Shown piece after piece: positions 35,331 to 47,311 of a stretch of 64,000 nt of DNA (position 1 is its first letter; each line of letters starts with the position of its first letter). Made by a program: the position numbers and the translations under genes. The notes under the pieces are model-generated. The model was not told the origin of the DNA. It made no database searches and worked only from the letters and a program-made list of their open reading frames with translations. Origin of the DNA: Luzula sylvatica (lineage: Eukaryota; Streptophyta; Magnoliopsida; Poales; Juncaceae); the NCBI GenBank assembly GCA_946800325.1, contig OX326957.1, positions 49,347,307 through 49,411,306 of the forward strand, read 5' to 3'.

Positions 35331-36346
35331 TGTTTAATAGTTCAGCACATTTTCAAAGAGGACCCTAGCATATATTGACTTCAATGACAAACCGAAAGTT
35401 TACATAGTTTGGTAAATACACCAATGAAGTCAGCCCAAAAGAAAGAATTATGATTTGGTTTTTAAATATAATATCATGCTCTATATTTTTGTTTACTCAA
35501 TCAAATAGTTCATATAATTACTATATCAATTAAAACCCTATATATTTCATATTTGCCAAACCCATAAAGTTCTTATTAATAGTAATAAATTAAATAATAG
35601 TTCTGCAATCAAGTCCCAAATTGATCTTATAATTTGTTTACTTAAATACTCATAAAATACTAATTGACAACAAATTCATTTCTAAACTCGAATATAATAT
35701 ACATATAGCTTTTGGCTTTCGAAAGAACTAAATATTGAATAACAAATTTTCGATTCATAATATTTTCGTAAATAATCACGACAAATGTCAAAATCCTATT
35801 TTTGATATTTATTACAGCTACAACGTGAAATATGTGTTGTGTAGCGTTGCGCAACTGTCTGTTTTCGCATCATTGAGTTGTAAAATTATTTGAATTGTCT
35901 TTATTTGGCAAAAAAGACTTGTAAGACCCATATTTATGAGAAATTAAAAAAATGCCAATAGTTATGAAAATCCATAGTCCATCTCCTCAAAAGTTAAGAT
36001 GATATTTATGAACTTATCTGTGTAATTGTTTGATATTTACGATATTCTCTTTGTCAATAATTTATCCATTTCCAAATTTTTACGCAATATTGTAGAAGAA
36101 GATGATAATAATCTAGTGAGTTATGTAGTTATTTTTCATCACGATGTACCATATTGGACATGCATGTTATGTTAGTTTTTTCAATCGTATTATGAGTATT
36201 TGTCGTTTTATACATAGTATTATGTACATTATACTGTGATGTATACGAAAAAAATAATTATTGCTATTGTTCGTAACAAGAATGTAGATTCGCTATATCA
36301 TTCGCTATAATATGTAAAATATATATTATTGTTCTTATATATTTAT
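35331..36346. other. AT-rich spacer
   Basis: No gene is seen. GTAGATTCGCTATATCATTC near 36285 resembles hAT subterminal words of the neighbouring elements and may be another eroded end. Confidence 0.4.
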
Positions 36347-37244
36347 CAGTGTTTTAAATTGCGGCGATCGCGATACTGCAGCGATATTGCGGATATTGCG
36401 GACTGAGATTTAGAATCGCTATATCGCAATGAAGTATTGCGAAAATATCGTTTTTTGAGAAATTGCGGATATTGCGGCGAAATATCAGTAATATTGCGGC
36501 CATATCGGGTCAAATATTGCGGATAATATTCAAATCGTTGTAATTTTCTCATCCTTTCCCCAAATTACATGAAATTTATATCGAAATCGCTCGTCTCGAC
36601 GAGAGGAATGCAATGATGGGATTGAATTTGTGCAATTTTGTCTTTTACCCTGAATTAAACACAAAATACACGTTAAAGTAATTTTATCGAGAATTATTTA
36701 ATATAAATATTATAACATAAATTTTGTGATTATTTAATACTTAGTTTCCATGTTTTATTATCAAAATATTTGATAAAATATGCTCATAACATATATAACT
36801 TCTAAAATGTGTCATTTTCATCTATAAATGTATGAATTTAGTAATTTTCATTGTATTTCATTGATGTTTCGATTTAAAATTTGAGTTATAGTGTTTTGAT
36901 ATTTTTAGGATGTCGACAAAAAATTCTTCAACAAAATACAATTCCAAAGATCCCGTATAATTGTCATTTTAATGGAAATTTTATGATCAATTTTTATTTA
37001 CACTGAAAAGGTTCCTGGACAATCAACTTTTTTATTTTTTTTAGAAGAAAATTATGAAGAAAATTTTACGATATTAATGGTGATACAAAATATATATTTA
37101 AACAAACTATTATGTTTACATAATTTAATATCGCAACGACTGTCCGCAATAAGGTCATTGCGCCGCAATTGCGCCCGCAAACGCAATCTGCTGCAAAAAA
37201 AGATCCGACCGCAATGGACCGCAATATCGCAATTTAAAACATTG
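36347..37244. mobile_element. Non-autonomous hAT-type element with ATTGCGG word arrays
   Basis: The termini are CAGTGTTTTAAATTGCGGCG and ...TCGCAATTTAAAACATTG. The flanks are ATATTTAT (36339-36346) and ATATTTGT (37245-37252), a 7/8 match consistent with a hAT 8-bp target duplication. Subterminal regions repeat ATTGCGG and GCGATATT words on both strands; the middle is AT-rich. There is no transposase. Confidence 0.85.
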
Positions 37245-37370
37245 ATATTTGTTTAACAAGAGTGTACGGAAATAATAATTATTACCAGTATGGTATTTAT
37301 ATTATCGTTCTTATTTATTTATACTATTAAATGGAAAATATATATATTTTTTTATTATTTTTGTTTGAAC
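37245..37370. other. Short gap between two hAT-type elements
   Basis: This 126-bp AT-rich gap contains the two target-site copies. Confidence 0.6.
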
Positions 37371-37397
37371 CAGTGTTTTAAATAGCGGCGCTGTAGC

Positions 37398-37424
37398 GTT
37401 TAGGGTTTAGGGTTTAGGGTTTAG
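37398..37424. repeat. Plant telomere-type repeat (TTTAGGG)n inside hAT end
   Basis: GTTTAGGGTTTAGGGTTTAG continues to make about three and a half units of the plant telomere repeat, flanked by the AGCG words of the transposon's subterminal region. Confidence 0.9.
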
Positions 37425-37983
37425 CGCTATAACGGGTTTTCGAAGGTAAACGCTGCATTGCTTCAGATTATAGCTCTGTAGCGTTTTGTTCCGCTACAAC
37501 GCTATAGCGGACTGCTATAGCGTGTAGCGCAAAAATGTTGCGGTTTTAGCGGCGCTATATTTGTTTTGTTTAGCCCAATTTATTTATGGCCCAATAATTT
37601 ATTTCATAAAAGAAAACCTAATTTGACTCTTGGCATGCCCTTTCTCTCTCTAGGTCACGACATTTTCTTCACGAAATCTCCCTTCTTTAGGTCACAACAG
37701 GATTCCAAGTAAAATCCTCACGAAATCACCTCTCTACACGAAAGATTTCTCCAAGTAAGTGTTTAATTGTAAAGTAGTAACTGCTTCTACTCTCAATTTT
37801 TGTCTCTACTCTCAATTGCCATGAATAAATAAGTGTTTAATCTTACGAATTATAATAGAGTTTGTTGCTTACTCGAATTTTTGTCTGTACTCTCAATTGC
37901 CATGAATAATTTGCTTGAATAATTTCTACAGTAAAGTATATCATCGTGACAAAGTATATAATTTGCTTGAATAACTCGAATTT

Positions 37984-38349
37984 TTGTACGGTGATTTGTT
38001 GGATGCAAAAAAAGAAATTGCTTTACGGTTTGATGGAAATGAAAGCAAGTACAAAATTGCATGGGACATAATCGATACTAGGTGGGATGGTAAACTGAAA
38101 ACTCCCTTGCATAGGGCTGGTTACTACTTAAATCCATATTATTACTATTCGAAGAGATCAGAGATTGAAAAGGAGGGCATCTTTTTAGACGGTGTTACGG
38201 AATGCATGGCAATAATGTATGATGCCGAAATACAAGATTTGATTACTGAAGAGCTTGACACGTACCAACGCTGCCTTGAATCATTTGGGCGGGATATTGC
38301 AAGGCGACAAAGATCAAACAAGAAACTTGATCCGGGTATTTTTTTTTAA
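37984..38349 (+). pseudogene. hAT transposase fragment, middle region
   Basis: An open stretch of about 120 codons carries IAWDIIDTRWDGKLKTPLHR, AGYYLNPYYYYS and a region ending RQRSNKKLDPG, the pattern of the segment just before the C-terminal dimerisation domain of plant hAT transposases. It lacks a start codon context and the upstream catalytic domain. An intron with TTTAATAG acceptor appears to separate it from the next piece near 38422. Confidence 0.85.
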
Positions 38350-38422
38350 TTGACAGATTTTATGATTAGACTAATTTGTTATAAATATATTATAATATTT
38401 TATTTACTGTGATTTAATAGCT

Positions 38423-38700
38423 AAATGGTGGGCTCTTCATGGAACTAGTGCACCACATTTGAAAGAACTAGCCAAGAGAGTGTTGAGTTTAACATGTAGC
38501 TCATCTGCTTGTGAAAGAAACTGGAGCTCATTTGAACAAGTAAAATTGTTTACTGCATTTAAAAAAAATATCATATTTTGTAAATTATTTGATTTGATTT
38601 TCTTATGTAAATGTCATTTAGGTCCATACCGAAAAACAGGCCAGAATACTTCATGAAAGATTAAATGATCTAGTATTTGTGAAATTTAACTTGATGCTTC
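38423..38700 (+). pseudogene. hAT transposase C-terminal dimerisation domain fragment
   Basis: The frame reads WWALHGTSAPHLKELAKRVL and SLTCSSSACERNWSSFEQ, the hallmark hAT C-terminal family dimerisation motif. After a short intron (38540-38620) it continues as HTEKQARILHERLNDLVFVK. It probably continues the piece at 37984. Downstream codons to about 38980 are frameshifted (acidic Ser-rich tail). Confidence 0.88.
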
Positions 38701-39438
38701 AACAAAAACGAATGAATAAAAGTAGAGACCCCATAGAGACACAACAAACTGATGTATTAAGAGGACGAAAGTAATGAATGGGTGAGAAACATCGATCCTC
38801 AAGTTGAATTGATATCCCTGACGAAGAACTACAAGCAAGAGGTTGTGAGAATGAAGCGAACAAACGGGCCAGAATTGATATCCCTTCTAGCTCGAAGCCT
38901 AATAGGAAAAAGAAATTAATTTTGGATTTAAGTGATGTCAATGAGTCTTCCTCTTCATCAGACGAAGAGCATGAACATGTAATATGGATGAAGGTTGTTC
39001 TTCATTTGACTAGTAAAATATGTTCGGTTTTTTTTGTAATGAGTATAATGACTCATTTATGAATTATTTATTTTTGAATGATTTTAGAGATGTTGACTAA
39101 TTATGTTATTTTGAAGTTTAGATAATTAGATGAAATTTAAAAGTACTATGTGTAAGATGAATTTTGGAAGTACTATGTGAATCCAGAGAAACTTATATTT
39201 TTCTACATTTAGTATTATCTTATTTTAAATCATATTTGGATGCTAAATTATGTATATAATATATAATATATATGCATCTTGTTGTATTATAAAAAAAACT
39301 TTCGATCAAAATCCGCTGCGATGGTGAAGCGGCGCTATATCGCCCGCTTTACGCTAAACGCTATATCGCCCGCTTTACGCTAAACGCTAAATGAAACACC
39401 AAAACGCTACGAGACGCTACACGCTATTTAAAACATTG

Positions 39439-39826
39439 GTTTGAACAAATAAAAGAATTTTTGTGAGGTTATTTTGGTACTAACAAATTTGATTGGATGT
39501 ATTAAAGTTATATTTAACCCCGTAGAGAGGGATAAAAAAATAATTCGAACTAGTTTATATGATTTTCTTTTGGGAATCTAAAGAGGGGAATGGTTTGTGA
39601 TAATTTTAACAAAAAGTTAAAGAGCCTATTTGGAGGGGTATTTCTATTCTGGGTAGGGTAAATATGATATTTAGGATATTTAGAAGGGTAAATATGTAAA
39701 GTTATTTTTATTTTTTTAAACACCATTTCTCAAGATTTTTTAATAATAGGTTTTATACGAGCAGTCTGAGGAACAAGTGTCCAAGTGCCACTTTGAATCA
39801 AAGCATTGATCTTGTGTCGTAGCATT
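39439..39826. other. Spacer between hAT elements
   Basis: No gene. GGGTAAATATGATATTTAGG at about 39656 resembles the foldback repeat at 31580-32435. Confidence 0.5.
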
Positions 39827-39834
39827 TTTCCACA

Positions 39835-41059
39835 CAGGCCCGGCTCAACCATAAAAGCCATGTAGCCGATGGTTGAGAGCCCCAAATTTTTCAAGGCCCC
39901 ATACATATTATAAAGGGTTTTGGGTTATGAAGTATTTTTTTTTCTTTTCAAAACGAATCATAATCCACTGTTATACTTCACGGTTTCATTACTTCTTTGA
40001 TAATTTCACCCACACACTTTTGGAAGTTTCCTTGGTAGCCATGCCCAAAATTTTCTTTCCTTGATTACAATGGCAAATTCTGAAGAACCCAAAATTCTAG
40101 GCGATATATGGACCAATATTTATTCATGATTTAGGCATACCAATATTGACATTACATAGATGATTTTTTTGTAAGTTCTTCTTCAGAAGATTTTTCTTTG
40201 ATTTCCTAATAATATATCATCTTTTTTTGAAGACCTAATAATATATCATCAAGAATTGATTTTCTTTCCTATTAAATTTCTTATTGTACTTGGTATGATT
40301 TTTTTTGTTCCAATTCGATTTTGCATTGGGTTTCAATTCGATTCCTCTTGGTTTTTAATTAAATACAGACGAATTCACAATTTTTTTTTTTTTTCAATTC
40401 GATTTAGCCACTTGGGTTGATGGATATTTGATTTTTCGTGCAATTCAAATTCTTTCAATTTGAGTTCGTTCAAATTGATCAATTTTGGATATTAATTGGG
40501 TATTAATCAATTACAGATTCACAAATTAAGTTAATTCAGTTTTGATTGATAACTATGCAATTTCAGATGCAAATCAATGCTGGACTCAGGAAGGCAATTT
40601 GATAATTATGCACAAACTCAAGGCAAGAATCACTTTTCATTTCATTAATATAAGTTAATACGGATGATACCGTAATCTGATTTTTCTTATTTTTTTTGTC
40701 GCAATTTGTAGGTTTGACAGTTTAGTGATTTTTCTTGACTCGATTTGGAAGGCTATTTCGATTGGCACCTCTATACATTCAAGGTATTTTTGCTCCAATT
40801 AATATTAAATTTTAATATCTTTTGATGATGAAGATTTAAAAATTGAACAATTTAATTCAAAAAATATAAAAATTTATGATCCTGGACAAATATAAATATT
40901 TGAGATTGGTTTTTTGCATTTTTATTTAGTTTATAAGATTTATTTTAATTAGTATTTTTAGTTGTATAAATGTTTGATCATGTTAAATTGTATAGAGTAA
41001 GACAAAGCCCTTTTAATTTTTTTTTGTCGAGAGCTTCCGAAAAACTTGAGCCGGCCCTG
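39835..41059. mobile_element. Non-autonomous hAT element, CAGGSCCGGCTCAA ends
   Basis: The ends are CAGGCCCGGCTCAACC and the inverted TTGAGCCGGCCCTG. A perfect 8-bp duplication TTTCCACA lies at 39827-39834 and 41060-41067. The CAGGGCCGG start is a known hAT terminus type. The interior is AT-rich with no transposase motif. Confidence 0.9.
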
Positions 41060-41067
41060 TTTCCACA

Positions 41068-41754
41068 CTGGATATTTAATGGCTTCGGTGAAACATGATG
41101 CCACAATTTCAAGAATGGTTTTGAGTGAAAGAGCAATGTAGCATGTATGTTGTTTTGGTTTACGGCTTTGTTCAGGCTTGTAGTTTTCATATCATCTTTG
41201 ATTAGGAATCTACGAATTCAATAGCGAACACCATTGTTCGGTTAACTAAAAAATATTCACAAGTACGAAGAAGAGGATTTCGTCAAAATGTCATTTTTTG
41301 TTGGGCTTGGAAAAATCTACTTGTGTGGATTTTCCTCTAGGAAAGGGAAGATAAATTATTCAAAAAAAATCCAAGATTCCTCTCTTTTTCTAAAATTATA
41401 TTATTACTTATGAAATTATATATTATAATATTTAATTCTAAATCATATTATAATATTTAATCATGTGACATGCATAAACTTTATCAATAATTTAAAGTAT
41501 ATTTTAAATAATACGAATGGAAGAAAAATAATTTATAATATTTAGAGAATATTATTTTTTTAATGCCACTATTTTTAATACCATTAATTTTTAGAGAATA
41601 TTGTTTTCAATACCATTAATCTTTAGAAATATTATTTTCGTATTACAACTAATTTTAAGAGAACATTATTTTTTTAATACAACTAATTTGTAGAGAATAT
41701 AAATTTTTTAATACCATTAAATTTTAGAGTATTATTTTTTAATACCATTATTTT
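41068..41754. other. AT-rich spacer
   Basis: No gene. From 41540 to 41750 the phrase TTTTTTAATACCATTAATTT recurs about five times in degenerate form, leading into the GATATC array. Confidence 0.5.
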
Positions 41755-42130
41755 TCTAATATCTGATATCGAATACGAATACAGTATCTGATATCCTATT
41801 TCGGATACGAATAAGATAACCATCCAATATAAATACGGTATACATTATTCGATATCTGTGTTCACATACGAATATGATACGAATACAGTATATGATATCC
41901 CATTTTCAATTCCAGATGTGAATATAGTGTCCAATATCATATGTGTATACGATATCTGATACGAATACATCATCTGATATCTGATACGAATACGATATCC
42001 GGTATCTGATATCCGATATCAGATACAAATAGGGTATCTGATATCCAATTTCGGATACAAATACGATATCTGATATTCGATACGGATACGAATATGAATA
42101 CGGTATCCGATATTCGATACCGTATATCAT
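41755..42130. repeat. Dense GATATC / ATACGAATAC word array
   Basis: About 375 bp is composed almost wholly of TCTGATATC, GATACGAATAC and CGGTATC words on both strands. The spacing is irregular, so this is not a simple tandem repeat. The style is that of the subterminal regions of the hAT elements nearby, but no termini are found. Confidence 0.7.
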
Positions 42131-42453
42131 ATTTGAATAAAAAAAACGCCAACTATAAAGTATTTATTTATGTTCAAATAAATGTAAACTAAGTAACAAT
42201 TAATTTTTTTGTATTTTATTTTATCCGATAGATTGTACGATGTATTATTTTATTAATTTTTATTCAACCAATTCGGTAAAAACTTATTTCATAGGTAAGT
42301 TTTGAAAAACTAATAAAGTAAGGCAAATCCTAGCTTTTCAATAGTCTTGAAATCCAAAACTAAAATAAAAAAATAGAGACCGAACACATATCAATTCAAT
42401 CCCCACAAAACATGATTTCCCTTCAAAGCTAGGTCTCAAAACTATAGTGCCGA

Positions 42454-42760
42454 CACTACAACATATTTGCACATTTTGTACGGTTTTGGCCGTCCCTAAA
42501 TACCCCCAAAATCGTCCCTAACCCATTTTGGATTGGTTGGCCGCCCCTGACAAACCGACTCTGACAACTGCGATCCTGTCAAGGTCAGGCCGACCTAATT
42601 CACGATTGGCTCTAATTTATTCTTTGGTTCAGGCCGACCCTAACATGATTTTGTACTTTTTCTACACTGGAAGACAATGTACTATTGTGTCAAGCCATTT
42701 TGGGGCGTCCTCTCCCTGTTTTTGTTTTGGGGAGGTGTATAGTTTGTGTCAGACCGCCAC
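42454..42760. mobile_element. CACTA-like terminus with subterminal words
   Basis: CACTACAACATATTTGC is followed by TTTTGGCCGTCCCTAAATA, GTTGGCCGCCCC and CAGGCCGACCCTAAC. The GGCCG..CCCTAA words also occur in the inverted repeats at 43193 and 45495. No matching right terminus is seen in the window. Confidence 0.4.
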
Positions 42761-43192
42761 AATAAGTATATTATATATTATATATTATTTATATAATTTA
42801 TTATATCAGTTATTATATATAATTATGATTATGATTACAATAAACTATTCAAATTATGAATATGAATTTCCAAAACTGAAACAAAATAATAATAATGAAA
42901 AGCCCAAATTATTACAAACAACAAACACATCTAATTCCAAATTATATTGTAAGTTTTGACAGTTTTAGAATATTAAAGAACTAGTTAACTTTCTTCTCGA
43001 CTTCCTCCACTTATTTTCTGCACCAATGACAAATTCCAAATCACGTTTTTTTTTAACCTGAATTGAGAAAAAAGAGAAGAATTTTTTTAAGTTTTAATTT
43101 ATAAAATATAAAATAACGAGTAAAATACATTTCAAATTAAGACCCCCCCCCCCCCCCCCCCCCCGACCCTCCACACACACACACACACAATT
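42761..43192. repeat. AT-rich spacer with poly-C and (CA)n tracts
   Basis: A run of about 22 C occupies about 43143-43164. A (CA)n tract lies at about 43172-43188, next to the left inverted repeat. Confidence 0.85.
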
Positions 43193-44221
43193 TAGGTTAA
43201 TATGTGGGAATTAGGGGCGGCCCGACCCTATAGCGTTATTGGGTTGGTTTATCTGTTGGGGCGGGCATACCTAAATTTTTTGGGATGGGTCTACCCAAAG
43301 TATTCCGACCCTAATAATTATTGGGGCGGGCCAATCATAAAGCTAACCGATCCTAAAACTTTTTGGGACGACTAGACCCAATTTGAACCGACCCTAAAAT
43401 TGTTTGGGACGGCCAGGCCCAATTTGTACCGACTCTAAATGTGTTTGGGGCAGCCCGACCCAATATCTAAATTGCCCTTTCTCATGAAGGTTACTATAGA
43501 ATTACCCATAGTTTTTTACATCCAAGCAATAGAATTGCCACTCCAGTAGTCCTTGTTTCATACATCCAAACATGGAAATATCAATTATAATACAACAATT
43601 CCAATAACATAAATTCTATATACACTTGTAATATCTAATACGGTCATCCAAACACCTCCTTAATGCTTTTGTACGCCTAATTTCTTGCCTTGTGGATTTT
43701 ATGTTGATTAATTGGCAATAATTGTTTATAATGCGTGCCTACATTAAAAATCTCAAACACTTATATATTATCTAGAGAGAGAAAGAGGGGAGATTGTAAA
43801 GGCGTTATAGTGAGTGATACGTAGACTGGTATGTTTTGAGTTCCTCTAAAATCATCTTCTTGCATGATCTAAAATGTTTCAAAATAAATAAGAAAAAGAT
43901 TGGTATTGTGATTGACTGGTACGGTCACGAATTTAGTCACACCTAATCTTTTTGGAGAAAATCTAGGGAGTTCATAACTTAATGGTACCACTATTGCCAG
44001 CTTGTTTTCAATCCGTACCGGCTACAACAGAGTCAAGAGAGACTGGGGATAAACTATTATCTATTGAAATTAGAGGGATTTGTGATTCTACATATGTTAA
44101 ATTTTGTAATTTTGCAATGAACTGGAAGAAATTGCGCTCTCAAAGGATTCTACTGAAAAATTCACAAGAAAATTTTGTAGAAACAAAAATATTAGATAAA
44201 CTTAGTCATGTTCACCAGAAA

Positions 44222-44338
44222 ATTTGTACACTCACAATAATGATAATGAGGAGTGAACATTTCGAGCATGCACATTCCAAATGAATATATATCTGCCAAT
44301 TCAGTATATTCTTCTTCATAAAGCTTTGGAGCCAGTCC
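44222..44338 (-). pseudogene. WNK protein kinase exon fragment (captured)
   Basis: Minus strand, about 39 codons: [19 protein letters not shown], then [18 protein letters not shown]. This matches subdomains VIII-IX of plant WNK kinases ([22 protein letters not shown]). In WNKs the APE motif is needed for activation-loop structure; here it reads APK. Catalytic parts are absent. The flanks do not continue the kinase, so the piece was carried by the transposon. Confidence 0.8.
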
Positions 44339-45375
44339 ATTGCACAAATGAATGTATATCTGCCAAATAAAAATATTTCTGCCCATTGATGAAAATGAAC
44401 GATTTTAGTATATGGGGAAAATTGATACCAAAAAACCAAGAGATGTACCAGTCCATTGCTCAGCTTTCACAGTTTCTTGTGCATACCCTTGCACCTGTTT
44501 GATGAAATGCCAAAGAGAAAAATCAATCCAGAAAATATAGATTAACTTCACCAGTACCGTAACAATATTTTGGGATTGCTTGGGACCTTGTTTTGTAGTG
44601 GAAAGTATAGATTAACTTCTTAAGCGAAAATGTTGTTTTAATCGGGGCAATTGAAATTGAAATTGCAAGAAGAGACATGACGTGGTGGAGAAGCGAGATG
44701 GGTGCGGACTGCAAGATGAAGCAGCGCGACTTGGTGGGCGAGAAGGGTGCGGACTGAGAGAAGTAGAGGTGCAGATTGTAGAGGTGGCAAAAAGGATAGC
44801 GCGGAGAAGAATGGTGAAGAACAGGCGTAAGTTAAGGATAGGATGAAATATAGTTAAGTGTGCTTTTTAAAGTCCGGATGGGTTTACGAAAATGACGTGA
44901 CACCGTAATAATTGAAAAAAATGTTTGTAAATTGTATTAGTATGATTAATACTAACCTCTAAAACACCTCATCTTTCACCCTATGAAATTCGTTTTTACA
45001 AAAAGCTTGATTATACTTTTCTTAAGGTGTTAGGATGCCTATTCTCATATTTTAAAGCCTTCTCATCAGAATAAATTAGAATACAAATCACAACAAATTG
45101 TGTTTTAGGGTACGGGTCCCAATTATCATAAAAGGGAATAAATGTTATAATCTTGAGAATAATCAAATTTATGTTTCCAGAAATGTAATTTTTAAATTTT
45201 TTAAAAAGATAATTTTCCTTTTAAAACTACACAAATTTCTACATCTCAACCAAATATCAATATTATATATTGAATCAAGTTCACCTTTTCAAATTGTACA
45301 AACAATCAATAGATACTTCTTTGCAGGAACTAGATACACAACCATCTACAAGCTCTTACCTCTTCAAAACAAGCA

Positions 45376-45424
45376 TTTCATGAAGACCAGAAGCAGGAAA
45401 CACTCTGAGGTCATGCTTGCACTA
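45376..45424 (-). pseudogene. Possible second captured exon, unrecognised
   Basis: On the minus strand the frame reads HDLRVFPASGLHEMLVLK and ends AAG|AGGTAAGA, a good donor. It lies inside the same transposon as the WNK fragment. I do not recognise the family. Confidence 0.3.
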
Positions 45425-45786
45425 CAATATATTCTTCTTCTTGGGTTTGTCCGATCCTAATGAATTATACTTATAGAGTCTATCCGACCCTGAAAATTAT
45501 CAGGGTCGGTTAGATTTGAGTCGGCTGTCCCGAACACATTTAGGGTCGGTTCAAATGGGGTCTGGCCGTCCCAAAATTGTTTAGGGTCAGTTCAAATTGG
45601 GTCTGGCCGTCCCAAAAAGTTTTACGGTCGGTTATCTTTATGGTTGGCCCGCCCCAATAATTATTAGAGTTGTTATATTTTGGGTAGACCCGTCCCAAAA
45701 AATTTAGGTATGCCCGCCCCAACAGATAACCCTACCCAATAAGGCTATAGGGTCGGGCCACCCCTTATTCCCACACATTAACCCTA

Positions 45787-45788
<2 letters not shown>

Positions 45789-45838
<50 letters not shown>

Positions 45839-46221
45839 CGAGCTGCACTCTTTCTTCCCTAATCTCTCTCTCGCGCCCCGCACTCTTCTCCCTCGCCTAA
45901 CAGTTGCGCTGCATGGTCAAGAAAGAAGAAGAGTGGGTTATGTAGAGTCTGAAGAGGAGGTAATGAATGCCGAAAGGGGTGTAATCAAGCGTGAACACGA
46001 GGTGTGTGTTAAGGCTGCCGTCGGATGCCCTGAGCTTCTCGGCGATTGTACGATCTCACTATTTCATGTGTGTTTTATCTTTGATTTTTTATCTTATTGA
46101 GTTAAATGTTTTGATTAGGGGAAATATTTTCAATTGCAAGTCATTTTTGTCGGAGTGCTGCTTACTTTGGAGGAGAAGCATGAAACCGAAGCAGATCTAT
46201 CTCAACAAGAAGCATGACTGG
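45789..46221. repeat. (CT)n microsatellite and spacer
   Basis: About 46 bp of CT repeat starts at 45789 and borders the right arm of the transposon. The rest, to the LTR at 46222, contains no gene I recognise. Confidence 0.7.
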
Positions 46222-47196
46222 TGTTGGTTCAAATTTTCTAGGGTTTGATTATCTAAAAACAATGCCGATACTACTAATCTATTTGCGTAAGTGACATTTG
46301 TAGAGATAAAATACGTAGCCCATCAAAAGAAGAATCAAGACGTCCAAAAGCAAACACAAGAACATCAAGATAATAAGGTAGTCAAGACGGTGAAGAAACT
46401 ATGGCACATAAATGCATGATCAATTGAAGATATCAAGACGTCAAAGACTTCCGCAAGTTAAATAACCATAGGTATCTCTAGACTTGTCTTTGAATTTTGA
46501 CTCAAGATTAAGAAACAAATATCCGAAAACATAAAATAGACAAAGTGTGGAAACTATGTACAGTCTGTCACGACGGACCACACGTCCGTCATGACGGACA
46601 TAGACGAAATAACTTAAGAACTAAACCACTCTACAGAGTCCGTCGTGACGGTTCACTAAAGCGTCATGACTGAGACCCAAAGTCAGTCGTGATTAACATA
46701 TAAACGTCACGACAGACAATACAAATAGTTCTTAAGCAAATTCACAGGGGAGTTAAAGAAGAGGTCCGTCATGATTGACAACAAGGCGTCATGACGAACC
46801 ACAACTCATACCTGAGACTGAACACACTGTCCGTCACAACGGAGGAACCAATCCGTTGTGACTAACCTATGAGATCCGTCATGACTCACATCACCCAGTC
46901 ACGACGGACAATACAAGTTGATAATAATCAAACTTACAGTGACAGTCCGTCGTGACTGAGTGATGTGAGTCATGAGTAGTTCGTTAGTAGTAAATTGTAA
47001 TAGGATAGTCACTATTTATAAAGCCCGTCATAGATCGATAGATTCGTGTAAATCGATCTAGGCAAACCTTGTAAGAGTTGATTCGGGTATGCAATCGAAA
47101 GCCGAAAAGTCGGAAGGCAACCCCGGAGACGTAGGTACTCGCAATCAATCGAGTCGGTCGATTGAGCAAGTAGCCGGTGAGTTAAAGCTCCAAAAC
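46222..47196 (+). mobile_element. Truncated LTR with TCATGA/TCGTGA-core palindromes
   Basis: It starts TGTTGGTTCAAATTTTCT, like the LTRs at 15232 and 51081. Positions 46560-46960 carry about 15 palindromes such as GTCCGTCATGACGGAC and TCCGTCGTGACGG. From 47028 the U5 side (ATCGATCTAGGCAAAC, GGAGACGTAGGTACTCGC, GGTGAGTTAAAGCT) closely matches 52155-52325 of the intact 3' LTR. It is cut off at about 47196 by another LTR start. Confidence 0.8.
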
Positions 47197-47311
47197 TGTT
47201 ATGGTATGAAGACTTTTGGAAATCCGAGAATTAGGAAATTGAAAAAAGAAAACCTTGAGGAGATAGGAAAGTTCTCCATATATTCTTATTGCCATGATTG
47301 AATGGTAATTA
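47197..47311 (+). mobile_element. LTR start fragment (same type as 52566)
   Basis: TGTTATGGTATGAAGACTTT continues for about 115 bp in close match to 52566-52680 (TGTTATGGTATGGAGACTTT). It stops exactly where the LTR at 47312 begins. Confidence 0.7.

Larger units (their letters stand above)
37371..39438 (+). mobile_element. hAT transposon with transposase remnants
   Basis: The termini are CAGTGTTTTAAATAGCGGCG and CGCTATTTAAAACATTG. A perfect 8-bp target duplication, GTTTGAAC, lies at 37363-37370 and 39439-39446. Subterminal arrays use TAGCG and CGCTA words. Inside are two transposase pieces (37984-38349 and about 38423-38700). The BED finger and most of the catalytic core are missing, so it is an internally deleted element dependent on a relative. 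(TTTAGGG)n lies in its left end. Confidence 0.93.
43193..45785. mobile_element. 2.6-kb long-TIR transposon carrying a WNK kinase fragment
   Basis: The left (43193-43465) and right (about 45495-45785) arms are inverted repeats of about 270 bp, for example CTGTTGGGGCGGGCATACCT versus AGGTATGCCCGCCCCAACAG. Each arm has internal repeats of GGGACGGCCAGACCCAATTT type, about 45 bp apart. There is no transposase. The interior contains at least one host exon fragment, the definition of a Pack-type element. The superfamily (CACTA or MULE) is unresolved because a clean target duplication is not visible beside the microsatellites. Confidence 0.75.

Noticed and set aside
42528..42959. Open frame of 143 codons on the + strand
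   Set aside because: It crosses CACTA-like subterminal sequence and an AT-rich tract, with no motif and no splice or promoter support.
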